The position numbers and the translations under genes were made by a program. A stretch of 64,000 nt of DNA. Source: Ciborinia camelliae. Lineage: Eukaryota; Ascomycota; Leotiomycetes; Helotiales; Sclerotiniaceae. The notes beneath the pieces are model-generated. The model saw nothing but the letters and a program-made list of their open reading frames with translations, ran no database searches and had not been told where the DNA came from. The stretch spans positions 1,024,376 to 1,088,375 of the forward strand of contig JANPYM010000006.1 in NCBI GenBank assembly GCA_025890175.1, written 5' to 3'. Below are positions 46,607 to 57,405 of the stretch, piece by piece (the first letter of the stretch is position 1; every line of letters starts with the position of its first letter).

Positions 46607-48359
46607 TTACTCTACCAAATAAGAGTCAGCGACCGACTTGATATCTTTTGAGAAATCCACGGCCTCGTTCAATTCTAGTAATGTGACATTGGTAACCTAA
46701 GTGATTGTTAGTCGCGGGCCGCCATGGAAGATATTGAGGATAACTTACATCAACGTCGATGAAAGGATTTGTTTTAGAGAACTTGATTTGCATTGGGAAG
46801 AAATCATTCTCATCCCCATCTTGAACTTCGAATTCGAAAGAGCCGGCTCCATTAGAAGAATCCACAGACCCGATTGTCCACTCAAGGCTATCACCAGAGA
46901 CTTCATATGTTGCATCAAAGCTTGATACTGCGGGCTCGCTTGAGGCATATGGAATGGTAACTGTGACATCTTGAAGAGGATCCTCTCCAGTAAGTTCGTA
47001 TTCCACAGTGATATTGAGAGGATCGCCTTGCCCTCCAACAACCCACACGGTGAATTGAATAGGCAGGGCACCGGTGTCATCTATTCTTGGCTGAGCCCTC
47101 CATCGTAAGACACCAACCGAGTTATTGACGGGGAATCCCTTCGAGACATTGCTCATTTGGATGGCTTTAGATCCACTGAATACACCCTTATCAACATTTG
47201 GATGTGTGCGGAATTGTACTCCATGGCTCTGGTTGGCAACAAGATCCAATTTGACCTTGGTAAGCGTAGGGTCTGAAATTCTCAAGTTCAAATCACCCTT
47301 GACTTCCAAAGAGTTGAGTGATCCATCTCGAGATAATTTTGCATTAATGGACTCTGAGATCGTAATATGGATTGCATCACGATCCAATGTAGAGGGAGTA
47401 TGAGGTGGTTGTTCGGCAGCAGCTGGTGTAGGATGATTGGGAATTAGTGACGACGAGGCAGTTTCCTCTACTTCAGCACCCATATCGCCACGGACTCTTT
47501 CAAACATGTCTGTAGTTTTCGACTTCTTCCCCAACTGCATTCCTTTGCCTCTCGGTGCGCTAGCTCTGTGAAATATTAGTCTCAATGTTCTTGCAGAGAC
47601 AATAAAATAACCCACTTGAAAGACTTATTCTTGGCAGCTTCATATGAATCATAGGTTTCGGTGTTGGCGGGTTGTGTAGGTGGTGTATATGTCGCATACT
47701 GTGGTCTACTTGGTATAGCACCTCTACCACTCCTTGAAACCTCCTTTCGTTGCATTTCCAATTGTTTTGCCTTGCGCTTGCGCTCTTCTGTGGCCTCGAG
47801 TTCTTTATTCTGAGATTTAATTTAGCAAAGTTTCTGTTATACAGCTTGCAAAAGCCTTACTCTCGAGATGATTTCTTGTATCCTTTCTTCGTGACTCTCC
47901 ATCTCCAAGAATGTCTTGATTTGGCTGATCGTAAGGTTCTCTCGATACCCAAGTGTAACAAGCTCGTCAAACGCACTAAGTAATTCGTATGCATTCTTTA
48001 AGATCTCTCTCTCGTCCAAGGTTTTGCATGTGCTAGTGACCACCTGCGCGAAGAGGTGCAAGGAATCGATATCTTGTAAGATGTTGGACTGTTTGTTCGT
48101 GATGAGGACCATGTATAATTCGTCCAGCGGCTGATACACGAATCGCACATTATCTTGCTCCACTGTCGTATGCTGAGTTCCAGAGTCTGCCAACTTCGGA
48201 AAGGATGCTAGAAGTGCTTCAATTCTGGACCTTTGCATTTCGCGAAACTGTCTGGAGAGGACAGCTTTTCCCCCCCGGGTACAAATCGAAGCTGCTAAGA
48301 CAACCTAGGAATTTGTTAGCAAAGAAAAGATCGGGTTTTAGGAAGAAATAACGCACCAT
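46607..48359 (-). CDS. RET2: coatomer subunit delta (COPI)
   Basis: Exons 48359-48357, 48304-47861, 47809-47616, 47565-46749 and 46696-46607 give 515 residues, normal for delta-COP. Exon 1 is only the ATG; exon 2 begins V-V-L-A-A-S-I-C-T-R-G-G-K-A, the conserved start. Residues 1-140 are the longin-like domain. A charged helix (E-E-R-K-R-K-A-K-Q-L-E-M) and a Pro/Thr-rich linker follow. The mu-homology domain (about 280-515) starts near H-I-T-I-S-E-S-I-N-A-K-L-S-R-D-G. Delta-COP pairs with beta-COP in the coat that returns proteins from Golgi to ER. The last exon replaces a read-through tail with V-T-N-V-T-L-L-E-L, which fits the family. It is divergent from the acidic-protein gene. Confidence 0.95.
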
Positions 48360-48936
48360 TTTGAGTAAAAAATTGAGCAAGCTACTTCTTTCTCAATGCT
48401 GTCGGGAAACTTTGGATGTATAAGGTCCAGATGGTATTGCAATGTGTAGGTATACGACCGTATCGGGGGGCCAAACGATGTTCCGACACGGGCCCACACG
48501 TGATTGCCAAGATAGTCCACGCTAATCTACCTAGCGCCAGGTGTAACTCCAAAAGCGCACTACGATTTTGATCTCTTAAGGTTTCCCAAATTATTTAGAA
48601 CGACACGACACGACACGACACAACACAACAACAAGACGATATACTCAATACTCGGTCACAATAATAAATTTGTTTACTTGAATAGTTTCCCATTAAGTAT
48701 CGAAAGAACTTCGAAGGTAGTATCTGAAAATTTCGGGTTTGCGTATTTGTTCGACGCACCTTTGTCTACCATAGTGCGTACCGAAAACCTTTCACTTTCA
48801 CCTTCACCTTTACACAAGAAACCAAGGAATCGATACATATTTAAATATTTAAGGCTTGATATCACCTCTTCCTACCGGTACTATCCCATCCAAATCGATC
48901 TCGGTATTTCATCGAAAGCAGAGAAACCACGAACTC
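48360..48936. promoter_or_regulatory. divergent promoter region between RET2 and the acidic-protein gene
   Basis: This is 577 bp between divergent starts. It holds a CGACA pentanucleotide repeat (48600-48623) and CTTTCACTTTCACCTTCACC-like pyrimidine-rich repeats near 48798-48816, probably in the leader of the + strand gene. No separate gene is seen. Confidence 0.55.
48600..48623. repeat. pentanucleotide microsatellite (CGACA)n
   Basis: Four CGACA units are followed by CAACA variants, about 310 nt upstream of the acidic-protein start. Confidence 0.75.
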
Positions 48937-51898
48937 ATGAGCGTGTCGAGTCTTGCACCCCCTCCAGCTTTCCACACCATGGTGGACGATAGCATGGAAA
49001 TAGCATCTGAGCATGGACATAATTTAGTTGAGGAGGATATTGATATCGACATCGACCTCACTACTGGCCATGTTGATGAAGATGATATCCTAGATGATAT
49101 CGATGCAGATGCAGACTTTGATACCAATCTCGACGATCTGCCCGCACAGATCGAGGCAGACGATCTTATGGTTGATGATGACCATGATGATATATCATAC
49201 CATATGGAAGATGCAGATTTATTAGAGGAAGAAACATATGATCACAACATGGAACAGGAACCTGCTGGAATCTCTTTCGCAACTGGTGATCCTTCCGACA
49301 ATTCTTTCAATGAGATACACCCTGTAGAGCCAGGCATTGTGGATGCCGGCGTTTCCGATCAATTTTGGAACGATTCAAAGGTGGCACAAGCACAACGGTC
49401 GAATGAAGCTGCATATGCGCAAAACACAGAAGGATCAGTTCATGGTTCTGAACATAAAGTCGACAATTGTGCCGATAGTGCAAATGATTTAAATGCCAAG
49501 GATACTCAGGATCTTACACCTATTTCGTTGCCTCATTCGCCCACTAATAAAGATACCCAATCCAACAGCCCACAAAATCCCAGCTACGATGACTCCAATA
49601 GGGAAAGTCCGGAAAACAATATAAATGAGCCGGCAGACCCTGTTGAGTCGAATGATCCCAATATATATGCGGAAGAGGAAGGTCATCCTGATCTGACCAC
49701 GGTCTCTACTGAAAGTGGCTCAATCGATCCCAGTGTACATGTCGAAAATCAAGAACAAGAACATCCCGATCCAAATACAGCTCCTACTGAAAGTAGCTCA
49801 ACCGACCCAAATAACGCTATATTTGAATCCTCGGAAGGTTTAGTGGACCAAAACAGCGCACGTGAAATAGTAGTTACATACAATAACCGCAGTTATCCAT
49901 TGATCAGGAAGTCTTCCGTAGATCATCCCAACGAATATTTCTTCGAGGACCCTTCCGTAGTTGAGAAATCGTTCAACGAGTTTTGCTCCGAGATTCGCAA
50001 AGTTCTCATGGAGGAAAATCTTCCCAAAGATGACAAGATTAGCTTAGTTATTGAAGAGCTCCAATTGGTAATTGAGGAGGTTAGTATTCATCATCCTCCA
50101 TTTTCACTTTTTGACTGTTGCTAACCTCGGTAGACTCAACTTACAAATTATCCTGACGACTTTAGCTTAGGCCAAATCATTCGCCTATACGAAAGACTGG
50201 TCAATAATGACGGTACTGGAGATATTCCTCCTCTAAATCTAAGACTAGTCATCCAGGCAACGGGTCATGATAGGTTCTTGGCGCTCTCGAAGGGAGCTGC
50301 TGAAGGTAAGGGCTTACTTGACTTTGTTACTTGGGACGCTGATAGCGAAGATGATCCAACCGAGTTCGGAGAGCCAACCGAGCATTATGATAGTGAATCT
50401 CCCGTTGACGAATACAATCCTGAGCTCGAAGAAGGAGATAGATCTTTTGGAGCCAGCGATGTGCACGATGAAATTTCTCACACTGAACTTGTTAACACCC
50501 CCGGTGATGAACAGCCACATCTTGAACAAATAGATCCTGCCACTGCAGCCAGTGCTGAAGTCCCACAAGAGGAGCAGGGTGACGTGCAAAGAGGGGTTAA
50601 TGATCAACAATCAGCATCTGCAGAAGTGCAACAATCACCTGGGGATTTTCAGAAATCTGATGACGAGGTCGACGAAGATGGAGATTTTATCGATTACGAG
50701 GATGAAGAAGACATTGAAAAGCCTTCAAACAGTGGACCTTTGAAGTACGAACTGCGCGAGACTGATGAAAGCAGGCTGCACAACGGTAGATCCACCGATT
50801 TTAATTTGCCATGCGTTCTTCCTGCCACCTGTCTTTGTTCCGCATGTAATGATCTTGTTCTAACTGAATGTCGAGCGGCAGAAGAAGAGTCACGCCGAAA
50901 CTCAATCTCTCTCAGAGCTGAGAATGCAGCTGATGAATTGGACGACCAAGCTGGTGCAGAAACGCCCCATATTGATGAGGCTGTTAAACCTGAAGAAACT
51001 TCCCAAGACGTAGAAAGCGATATCGATTACGAGGAAGAGAACGTCGATGATGACAACTTCAATGCCGAGGAAGAAGAGCATGACAATGAGAATTTTAACG
51101 CCGAGGGAGAACAGGACGAAGTACCAGATTGCAACGAAAATACTGAAAATGTGATCGACTTGAACGACAGCAATGACGAATACCGTGAGTACACTTCGTA
51201 CAATGATAACGAATCCGAACAGAACGGAGATTACGAGGGTCTAAACCTAACGAATCATACTACTCTTGAATTATCGCGCGATGGCAACAATGGGATCGAA
51301 CAGAACGAAGATGGCGAAACTCTAGACCAAGTAGAACACAAGCGGGAAGTAAATAACGTGGAAATTAGTTTTGATGGCGATCTTGAAAATGAAGAACAAC
51401 AAAATTTTGAGGAAGATGAGTTTGATTTTGGCATCGGGGATGAGGGAAGCGAGTTTCTTCAAAACTATCAACTAAACGATGGCAATGCCCCCAATGGGAA
51501 CAATGAGTTTCTGAGCATGTCTGTGGGCCAGGACACCACCGCTACCAATATTACCTTCGATGACACATCAGCGGAAACAGATAGCGCAACGTTAAGCAAT
51601 GCTTCGATCACTGAACTCCAGGGATTGAAGACCGGTGTCCCCAACGAACAGGAACAAGAAGACGAAATCGATTATGATGACGATGAGGAGGATCCCACAT
51701 CTCCAGTCATCGTTCCCCAACCTCCAACCCCAACCTCAAAAGAATCACCCGCTTCAAACTCGGGAAAGAGACCTCGAGCTGAAACAGACTTCGAAGATGG
51801 CGATGATTCAATCACCAATGGTTAGTATTTTTCAGGTATTTTCAAAGCAATTGACATTGAGCTAATAATGGATAGAAGCTAAGCGGATTCGATCATGA
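48937..51898 (+). CDS. large acidic, mostly disordered protein of unknown family
   Basis: Exons 48937-50079, 50134-51820 and 51876-51898 give 950 residues; I do not recognise the family. Residues 30-110 are Asp/Glu/Ile repeats. Residues about 110-300 are low-complexity Ser/Asn/Pro/Glu. Residues about 309-450 look folded: I-V-V-T-Y-N-N-R-S-Y-P-L-I, then E-Y-F-F-E-D, then helices ending L-D-F-V-T-W-D. Beyond that the chain is acidic again, with three copies of an I-D-Y-(E/D)-rich motif and one Cys cluster (Cys608, 614, 616, 619, 627). The tail has basic pairs (G-K-R-P-R and A-K-R-I-R-S at the end), like a nuclear signal. Acidic arms with basic tails occur in histone- and RNA-binding nuclear proteins, so a nuclear role is a guess. 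A second ATG at 48979, in a good CACCATGG context, may be the true start and would shorten it by 14 residues. Confidence 0.85.
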
Positions 51899-53949
51899 TC
51901 TTAACACGTCATGGTAGTTCTTATTTGATTCATACGGTATTTCTTTTAGGCTTGCCCAGTGTTTGCCTCTGTGATCAAGCCTACTCTTCAACGTCTTCGA
52001 AGTCTGTCAGGCGAACCTCTTCGGCAATTGACGATATTTTTTTCCCCGAAAATCTGTTGATTCGGGACGCCCTCAACGCGTGAACGAGCAAATTCAAAAA
52101 CGACACTAAACATCGGTTCTTTTCTTACGGTAGGTCTTCATAGGTATGATGATGTTAACCCCTTCTAATATTACCCCCGCCCCCTAATTCCTTCTCATTC
52201 CTGTGATACAATTCAACTCTGCACTCAACATTCTAGCATTTGGCACGTAGCATATAGGGCACAGTTTAGTTTAGTGGGCATTTGCGGTAGCCGAGGAAGG
52301 CCAATATCTGGGAAAATATGCTAGGACCTTTTCACGGAGTTTGGCTTTTGCAAGATACGTTAATGCACGATACCCTTCGATTCAGGATGGTTTAGTTTTC
52401 GGTTGTGTGACATCTCCATGGCGAGAATATGGACGGAAGATGATGGGGAGTTTGGAGTGGTTGCATGGGCCTATTGTCTTGTGAAGAATTCGAGGTTTGG
52501 CTTTCCAGTCCGCAGGTGGTGAAAAAGTTTCCTTAGCAAAATCAAAATCAGATTTTTACTTATCCACGATTTGAGGTATCATAATGGTTTTCACAGTTAA
52601 TAAATAAGCGTTCCGCCATCTCTAAACTTAAGCACTGGTGGCTTGATACTGCCCCATCAACATCCGGGGTTCAATTCAAATAACAGTTCCTGATATCAAA
52701 CTTTGATATTCATCCTTCAAATTCAATGGTATGGTGACTAGAGAGCTCAATCCATCATTTCACAATTTCCCAATCTACAAATCTGGCAATTTATGATATT
52801 CATGGTAATAAACATAAATATTGGCTAAGGTGCATTCCTTGTTGGAAGAATTTGATAGCACAGCCCTAAAGCCACAATGCGTGCGCGTCAAAATCCCTAC
52901 ATCCATAGTACAGATTCGAGTATTACTTGTGATTTTCAAGGTTACAAATCGTTTCTCGAAAAACTTCAGCTTAACTGAGTTATGAGTAAAATTAATTTAT
53001 ACCTTCTCCGGAATCCGTACCTAATAATGTATTGGTTATAGGTAATTTACCATGGGATCATGAAGAAAAAGGGGGGGATCGCCAAAACTCTGTTTCAATT
53101 TTGGGAGTAAAAAAAATAAATACTTTTGATATAATATGATAGGTAGGTATGATATAGATATAAATGTGCTATCTGGTCGCCTCTCAATACATCAATAAAA
53201 TATGGATTGCAAGTGACTTCACTAGAATCCATTTTTTTGTTTTATTGGACTAGGTTACTCCGTATACTAAATTTAGAGGAACTACGGAGTAACCAGACCA
53301 AGCCAGTCCAGCCAAACAAAGTCGACCGACCCAACGACCCAAACAGAATAGGCCAAACCAAGCTCTATGAACCACTCGAACATTTTATTAAGAGACCTTG
53401 ACTTGATTGACTTCGTGGTTTCACCTCTCTCAATTACCTAGGTAGGCAGCAAATTTCGACACACGAACTTTGACCTTTGAATTTTGAACTTCGATTTTCC
53501 AACTTCGATCATCCGAATTAAAAAATCATCCCACACTGCCAAACCAAGAAGACCCTTGTGGCTTCAATTATCCAGGTTTATGAAGGCCCAATCCGTTCAT
53601 CCATCCATCCAATAAATTGTTATCGAATTTCGAATATCGGTGGTTATTTGTTGCCTCGGTCGATAGGCACTCGAGCTACAGAATTGTCATTAAAGCTAGG
53701 GGTGAAACTATCTCATGACACTCCACGTTGACTTGCGATCACCACAATCAATACCTACGAAGGGCGCTCCACGGCGACAATTAGACTTGAGAACGTCCTT
53801 CGATAGATTTCCGCCGATTTATAGCCTTGCGCTGCCTTCAGTTTGATTCCGTTACGACGTATTTCGTGAGCGTGAGCTCAAACGTTCAACAACCCAAATA
53901 AATACATAGCACAACTAGGAGGGAGGATCCAACTCCGCGCGCAGTCAAG
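51899..53949. other. 2-kb intergenic region, no gene recognised
   Basis: This lies between two + strand genes, so it holds the 3' flank of the acidic gene and the promoter of the NIPA gene. A perfect 12-bp inverted repeat (GGTTACTCCGTA ... TACGGAGTAACC, 53253-53294) and the palindrome TACCTAGGTA (53435-53444) occur here. The frames at 51895-52083 and 53207-53401 have no domain. Confidence 0.5.
53253..53294. repeat. perfect 12-bp inverted repeat with 18-nt spacer
   Basis: GGTTACTCCGTA (53253-53264) and its exact complement TACGGAGTAACC (53283-53294). The TACTCCGTA core also occurs at 7711 and, inverted, at 10419. It could be a small repeat footprint or a protein-binding site. Confidence 0.7.
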
Positions 53950-55532
53950 ATGCTGGAAGACAAGTATGACAATGATCTCTGGAATTTCGTTCAATTGCGC
54001 ATGGGGTTTTGTCGGGATTTCCAACGGGCAGAGGCTGACTGGTGATAAAGATACATAGGGCTGGCGTTGGCCGTTACGTCGACTATGGCGATAGGTATGA
54101 AATAGATCACAGTAAGGAAGACAAAATGAGGCTAATATTATCTTTCTCTGACAGGCACAAGTTTTGTCATCACCAAAAAGGTACGCATTCCCACTGCATA
54201 CATTCATCTACAACATTTTACTAATAATTTTCTTAGGGGTTGATGGATGCCGAAGAAAGACACGGCTTCGAAGGAGACGGTTTCACATATTTGAGGAGTC
54301 CAATATGGTGGGGTGGCATAATAGCATGTATGTGTGAATTTCATATGGAGCGGGGATGCCAGCTAATGGGATGTGAACAGTAATTGTCGGAGAAATAGCA
54401 AACTTTGCAGCATATGCGTTCGCCCCAGCAATTTTGGTCACACCTCTCGGAGCGCTCAGTGTTTTAATCGGAGCTGTGTTAGGGTCATACTTCTTGAACG
54501 AGAAACTGGGTACATTGGGAAAATTGGGTTGCGCGACATGCTTGATAGGATCGGTTATTATTGTCCTTCACGCGCCTCCGGACAAGGAGATCAAGAGGAT
54601 AGACGAAATTCTTCATTACGCCATTCAACCAGGTCTGCCGACTATCTCTCTCTTTCTTATTAGCCGAGACTAATTTATACAGGATTTCTTTTGTTTTGCC
54701 TCTTCGTTGCAGTCTTTGCAGTTGTTATGATCTACAGAGTGGCTCCAACATACGGAAAAAAGAATCCACTTGTGTACTTGTCAATATGCTCGACTGTTGG
54801 GGGGGTTTCAGTCATGTCAGTCAAGGCATTCGGTATTGCAGTGAAGTTGACATTGGGTGGTGAAAATCAATTCATCTATCCCTCAACCTATGTCTTCATT
54901 ATCGTAACTGTAGTCTGTATTTTGACACAGATGAATTATTTTAACAAGGCGCTCAGCCAATTCCCCACTTCTATGTAAGTCATCTATCTATTTTTGAGCT
55001 CGTATATTAAATCTGACGTTTGCCCAGCGTAAATCCACTTTACTACGTTACTTTTACGACCGCGACACTTACCGCTTCTTTCATTCTATACGGCGGGTTC
55101 AACACTTCTGATGCCGTGAACACGATTTCTCTTCTATGCGGGTTCCTAGTGATATTCACAGGAGTCTACTTACTCAACGTCTCGAGAACCGACCCGGAAG
55201 GAAATAAGATGATGACCGGTACAGACGGGGTAGCAACTGACCCTATTTCCGGATTATCGACAAGACGAAGTATGCAAGCAAGACGAAGCAACGATCCACA
55301 CAGGATGAGCATGGGAGGCAATGGATATGGCCGAGGAGATAGAGAGGGGCTGATCCACGCATACGACGAGGAGGAGAACGTAGGATTCGATCTTACGGAC
55401 CTAGGAGAAGACAGCGACGATGATTCGTTACCGCCACGAGCTATGAATGGGAAAATCAACGGGAATGGGAGTAAGAGGAGTTTCACTGAGCCATTAGAAC
55501 TGGAGAGGCCGAGTAGATCATCCAATCGGTGA
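53950..55532 (+). CDS. NIPA-type magnesium transporter (DUF803)
   Basis: Exons 53950-53963, 54051-54094, 54155-54180, 54237-54327, 54381-54632, 54683-54974 and 55028-55532 give 407 residues. The start reads M-L-E-D-K-Y-I-G-L-A-L-A-V-T-S-T, a NIPA N-terminus. Then come S-F-V-I-T-K-K-G-L, W-W-G-G, F-A-P-A-I-L-V-T-P-L-G-A-L-S-V, and L-N-E-K-L-G-x-L-G-K-L-G-C, all hallmarks of the family. About nine membrane segments end near residue 300. The last ~110 residues are soluble, with Arg/Ser-rich and then acidic stretches. NIPA proteins carry Mg2+ across plasma-membrane or endosomal membranes. The first three exons are 14, 44 and 26 nt, so automatic models may miss this N-terminus. Confidence 0.92.
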
Positions 55533-56057
55533 CATCTCGTATAGGAATATTAGTTGATTTCATGTGACGACACAGACGTCTCAAAACTACTTGCGGAAAA
55601 GCTCGGGCTGTATATGTTATTTGCTAAGGGCTGGGATTTATTGTCTAAGGGCCTTGCCTGTTCTCTTTTCTTTGTTTCATTAGAATATCATTTTGGTGGC
55701 AGACAGGTCTGCTGGCTGGGCTATATTTCAAAGTACGACTGCATGAGGTTCTGGCGTTTGGGTTGCTATTCTGTACAAAAAGAGACGGTGGGGGAAAGAC
55801 ATCTGTACGATATATATGTGGGCGAATTAAGCAAAGCCCTTTGGCTTTGAAGAGGCGCTATACGCTTAATTTGACTCTCACTTTGAATGGAATCCGAGGT
55901 GATGGCATTTAACATCACATTTAGTAGCATCATGTATCATTATTTTGAAGTGTTTTAGAGCCGTAAAATTCGTTGGCTAGATATGAATACAAGTTCCTTA
56001 ACTAGAACCCGCATGCAAATATTTGGAAACGCCCATCCTATTTTACTATAGCATAAT
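55533..56057. other. convergent 3' intergenic region
   Basis: The NIPA gene (+) and RPS3 (-) end toward each other. The 98-codon frame at 55554-55850 does not open on an ATG that I trust and has no domain. Probably 3' UTRs. Confidence 0.6.
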
Positions 56058-56923
56058 TTATTCCTCTTGAGGAGCTGGAGCAGACTCTTCACCAGCCTGT
56101 TCCGATGTGCGAGCGGCCTCAGCAGCTGCTTGAGCAGCGGCAGCCTTCGCTCCGTAATCCTGGCTCATAGGTTGAACAACACTTTGCTCCTCCTTTGGCT
56201 CGATGATGGTAACGGAATCTGGGAGACCCTTGGATGGACCAGATTTTCCTTCTGGGTCAGATCCTCTCATGATCTTAACCTTGATACCGAGAACACCTTG
56301 CTTGAGGAGAACGTGACGAGTAGCGTGGTCAATGAAGTCCTTGGCTGGTTGACCGGAGTGGATCATGAAACCATCAGTGAACTTCATGGACTTGGCACGG
56401 GCAGCACGTAATTTTCCAGAAACGACAACTTCGCAACCCTTGGCACCAGACTCCATGATGAATCTGAGAACACCATAGCATGCTCTGCGGACGGCGAGAC
56501 CGTTAAGGAGCTTGTATCTGAGGGACTCGCATTGAGCGACGGCGGAGAGACCACGGTTTTGGACCTTGGCGGCGTAGAGGGAAACGCTGTTCTCTGGGAA
56601 CTTGAAGCGCTTTTGGATGAGGGAGGTAAGTTCGCGAATACGGCGTCCTTGCTCTCCGAGGACTTCTTGAGTGTGGGTTGCGCGGATGATGATGTCGGTG
56701 ACGGTGGGGGTAACACGGACTTCGACACCGGAGTATCCCTCCTCAGCCAACTCGCGTTGGAAGAACTCGTTCAATTCGGCGTAGAAAACACCATCGGCGA
56801 CGAACTTTCTGCGCTTGGAGCTGTACACACGAAACTCATGATTAGCCCCGCGAACTTTTTTGTTGGATGAGCTGTAGCAAGGGCAATTTCTTACATAGCG
56901 GCACCTGGAACACCGGAAGCCAT
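56058..56923 (-). CDS. RPS3: 40S ribosomal protein S3 (uS3)
   Basis: Exons 56923-56895 and 56820-56058 give 263 residues. [10 protein letters not shown] joins to [12 protein letters not shown], the conserved start. The KH domain (about 25-95) carries the [14 protein letters not shown] segment and the [10 protein letters not shown] loop. The C-terminal domain has [18 protein letters not shown]. It ends in an Ala/Glu-rich tail, longer than in yeast. uS3 lines the mRNA entry channel of the small subunit and also acts in translation fidelity. The single intron lies near the start, typical for fungal ribosomal-protein genes. It diverges from YMR1 with 482 bp between the starts. Confidence 0.98.
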
Positions 56924-57405
56924 ATTGTCTGATTTATATGATTATGAACCGGTGGGAAAAAGGCTCAATGTCGTCGTCGGTGATTGTCGTGAGGTCGATT
57001 GTCGCAAGTTCGAGATTGAAAGTTGTAAATTTTTGCCAAATTAAGTGTGTGATTTTAAGCGAATCCACCTAGGTACGATGGTCTATGAGTAATGGCCTTG
57101 AATATGAGGCTTAGACAGGGATATGACCTTACGGCTCAAAAATTGATGCCCGGAAGCCGAATGGATCATAGGCCTGATTGGAACGCCAGGGATGCTACGT
57201 AACTGATACCTATGATATCAAATTCCAGTTACGAAGACATGAAAATACTCAGAATACCACCAAAACTTATTCACAATAATCGATACACCCACCCCTAGCA
57301 TTCAGGATAAATTATAGGAGTGGCATAACTAATAGGAGGCATACAAAATTACAAATGATTTGTATTATTGATACCAGAACTGAGTGCGCTGAGCCATAAA
57401 TTAAG
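56924..57405. promoter_or_regulatory. divergent promoter between RPS3 and YMR1
   Basis: 482 bp between divergent starts. An ACCTAGGTA half-palindrome lies near 57067-57075, related to the TACCTAGGTA sites seen elsewhere. No gene is seen in the interval. Confidence 0.55.

Noticed and set aside
48856..48936. Extended start of the acidic protein
   Set aside because: The frame opens on TTG. The first ATG in frame is 48937, and a better-context ATG follows at 48979.
52620..52690. Possible tRNA B-box (GGTTCAATTC near 52668)
   Set aside because: No matching A-box or cloverleaf arms at the right spacing; other GGTTCGA-like hits also failed.
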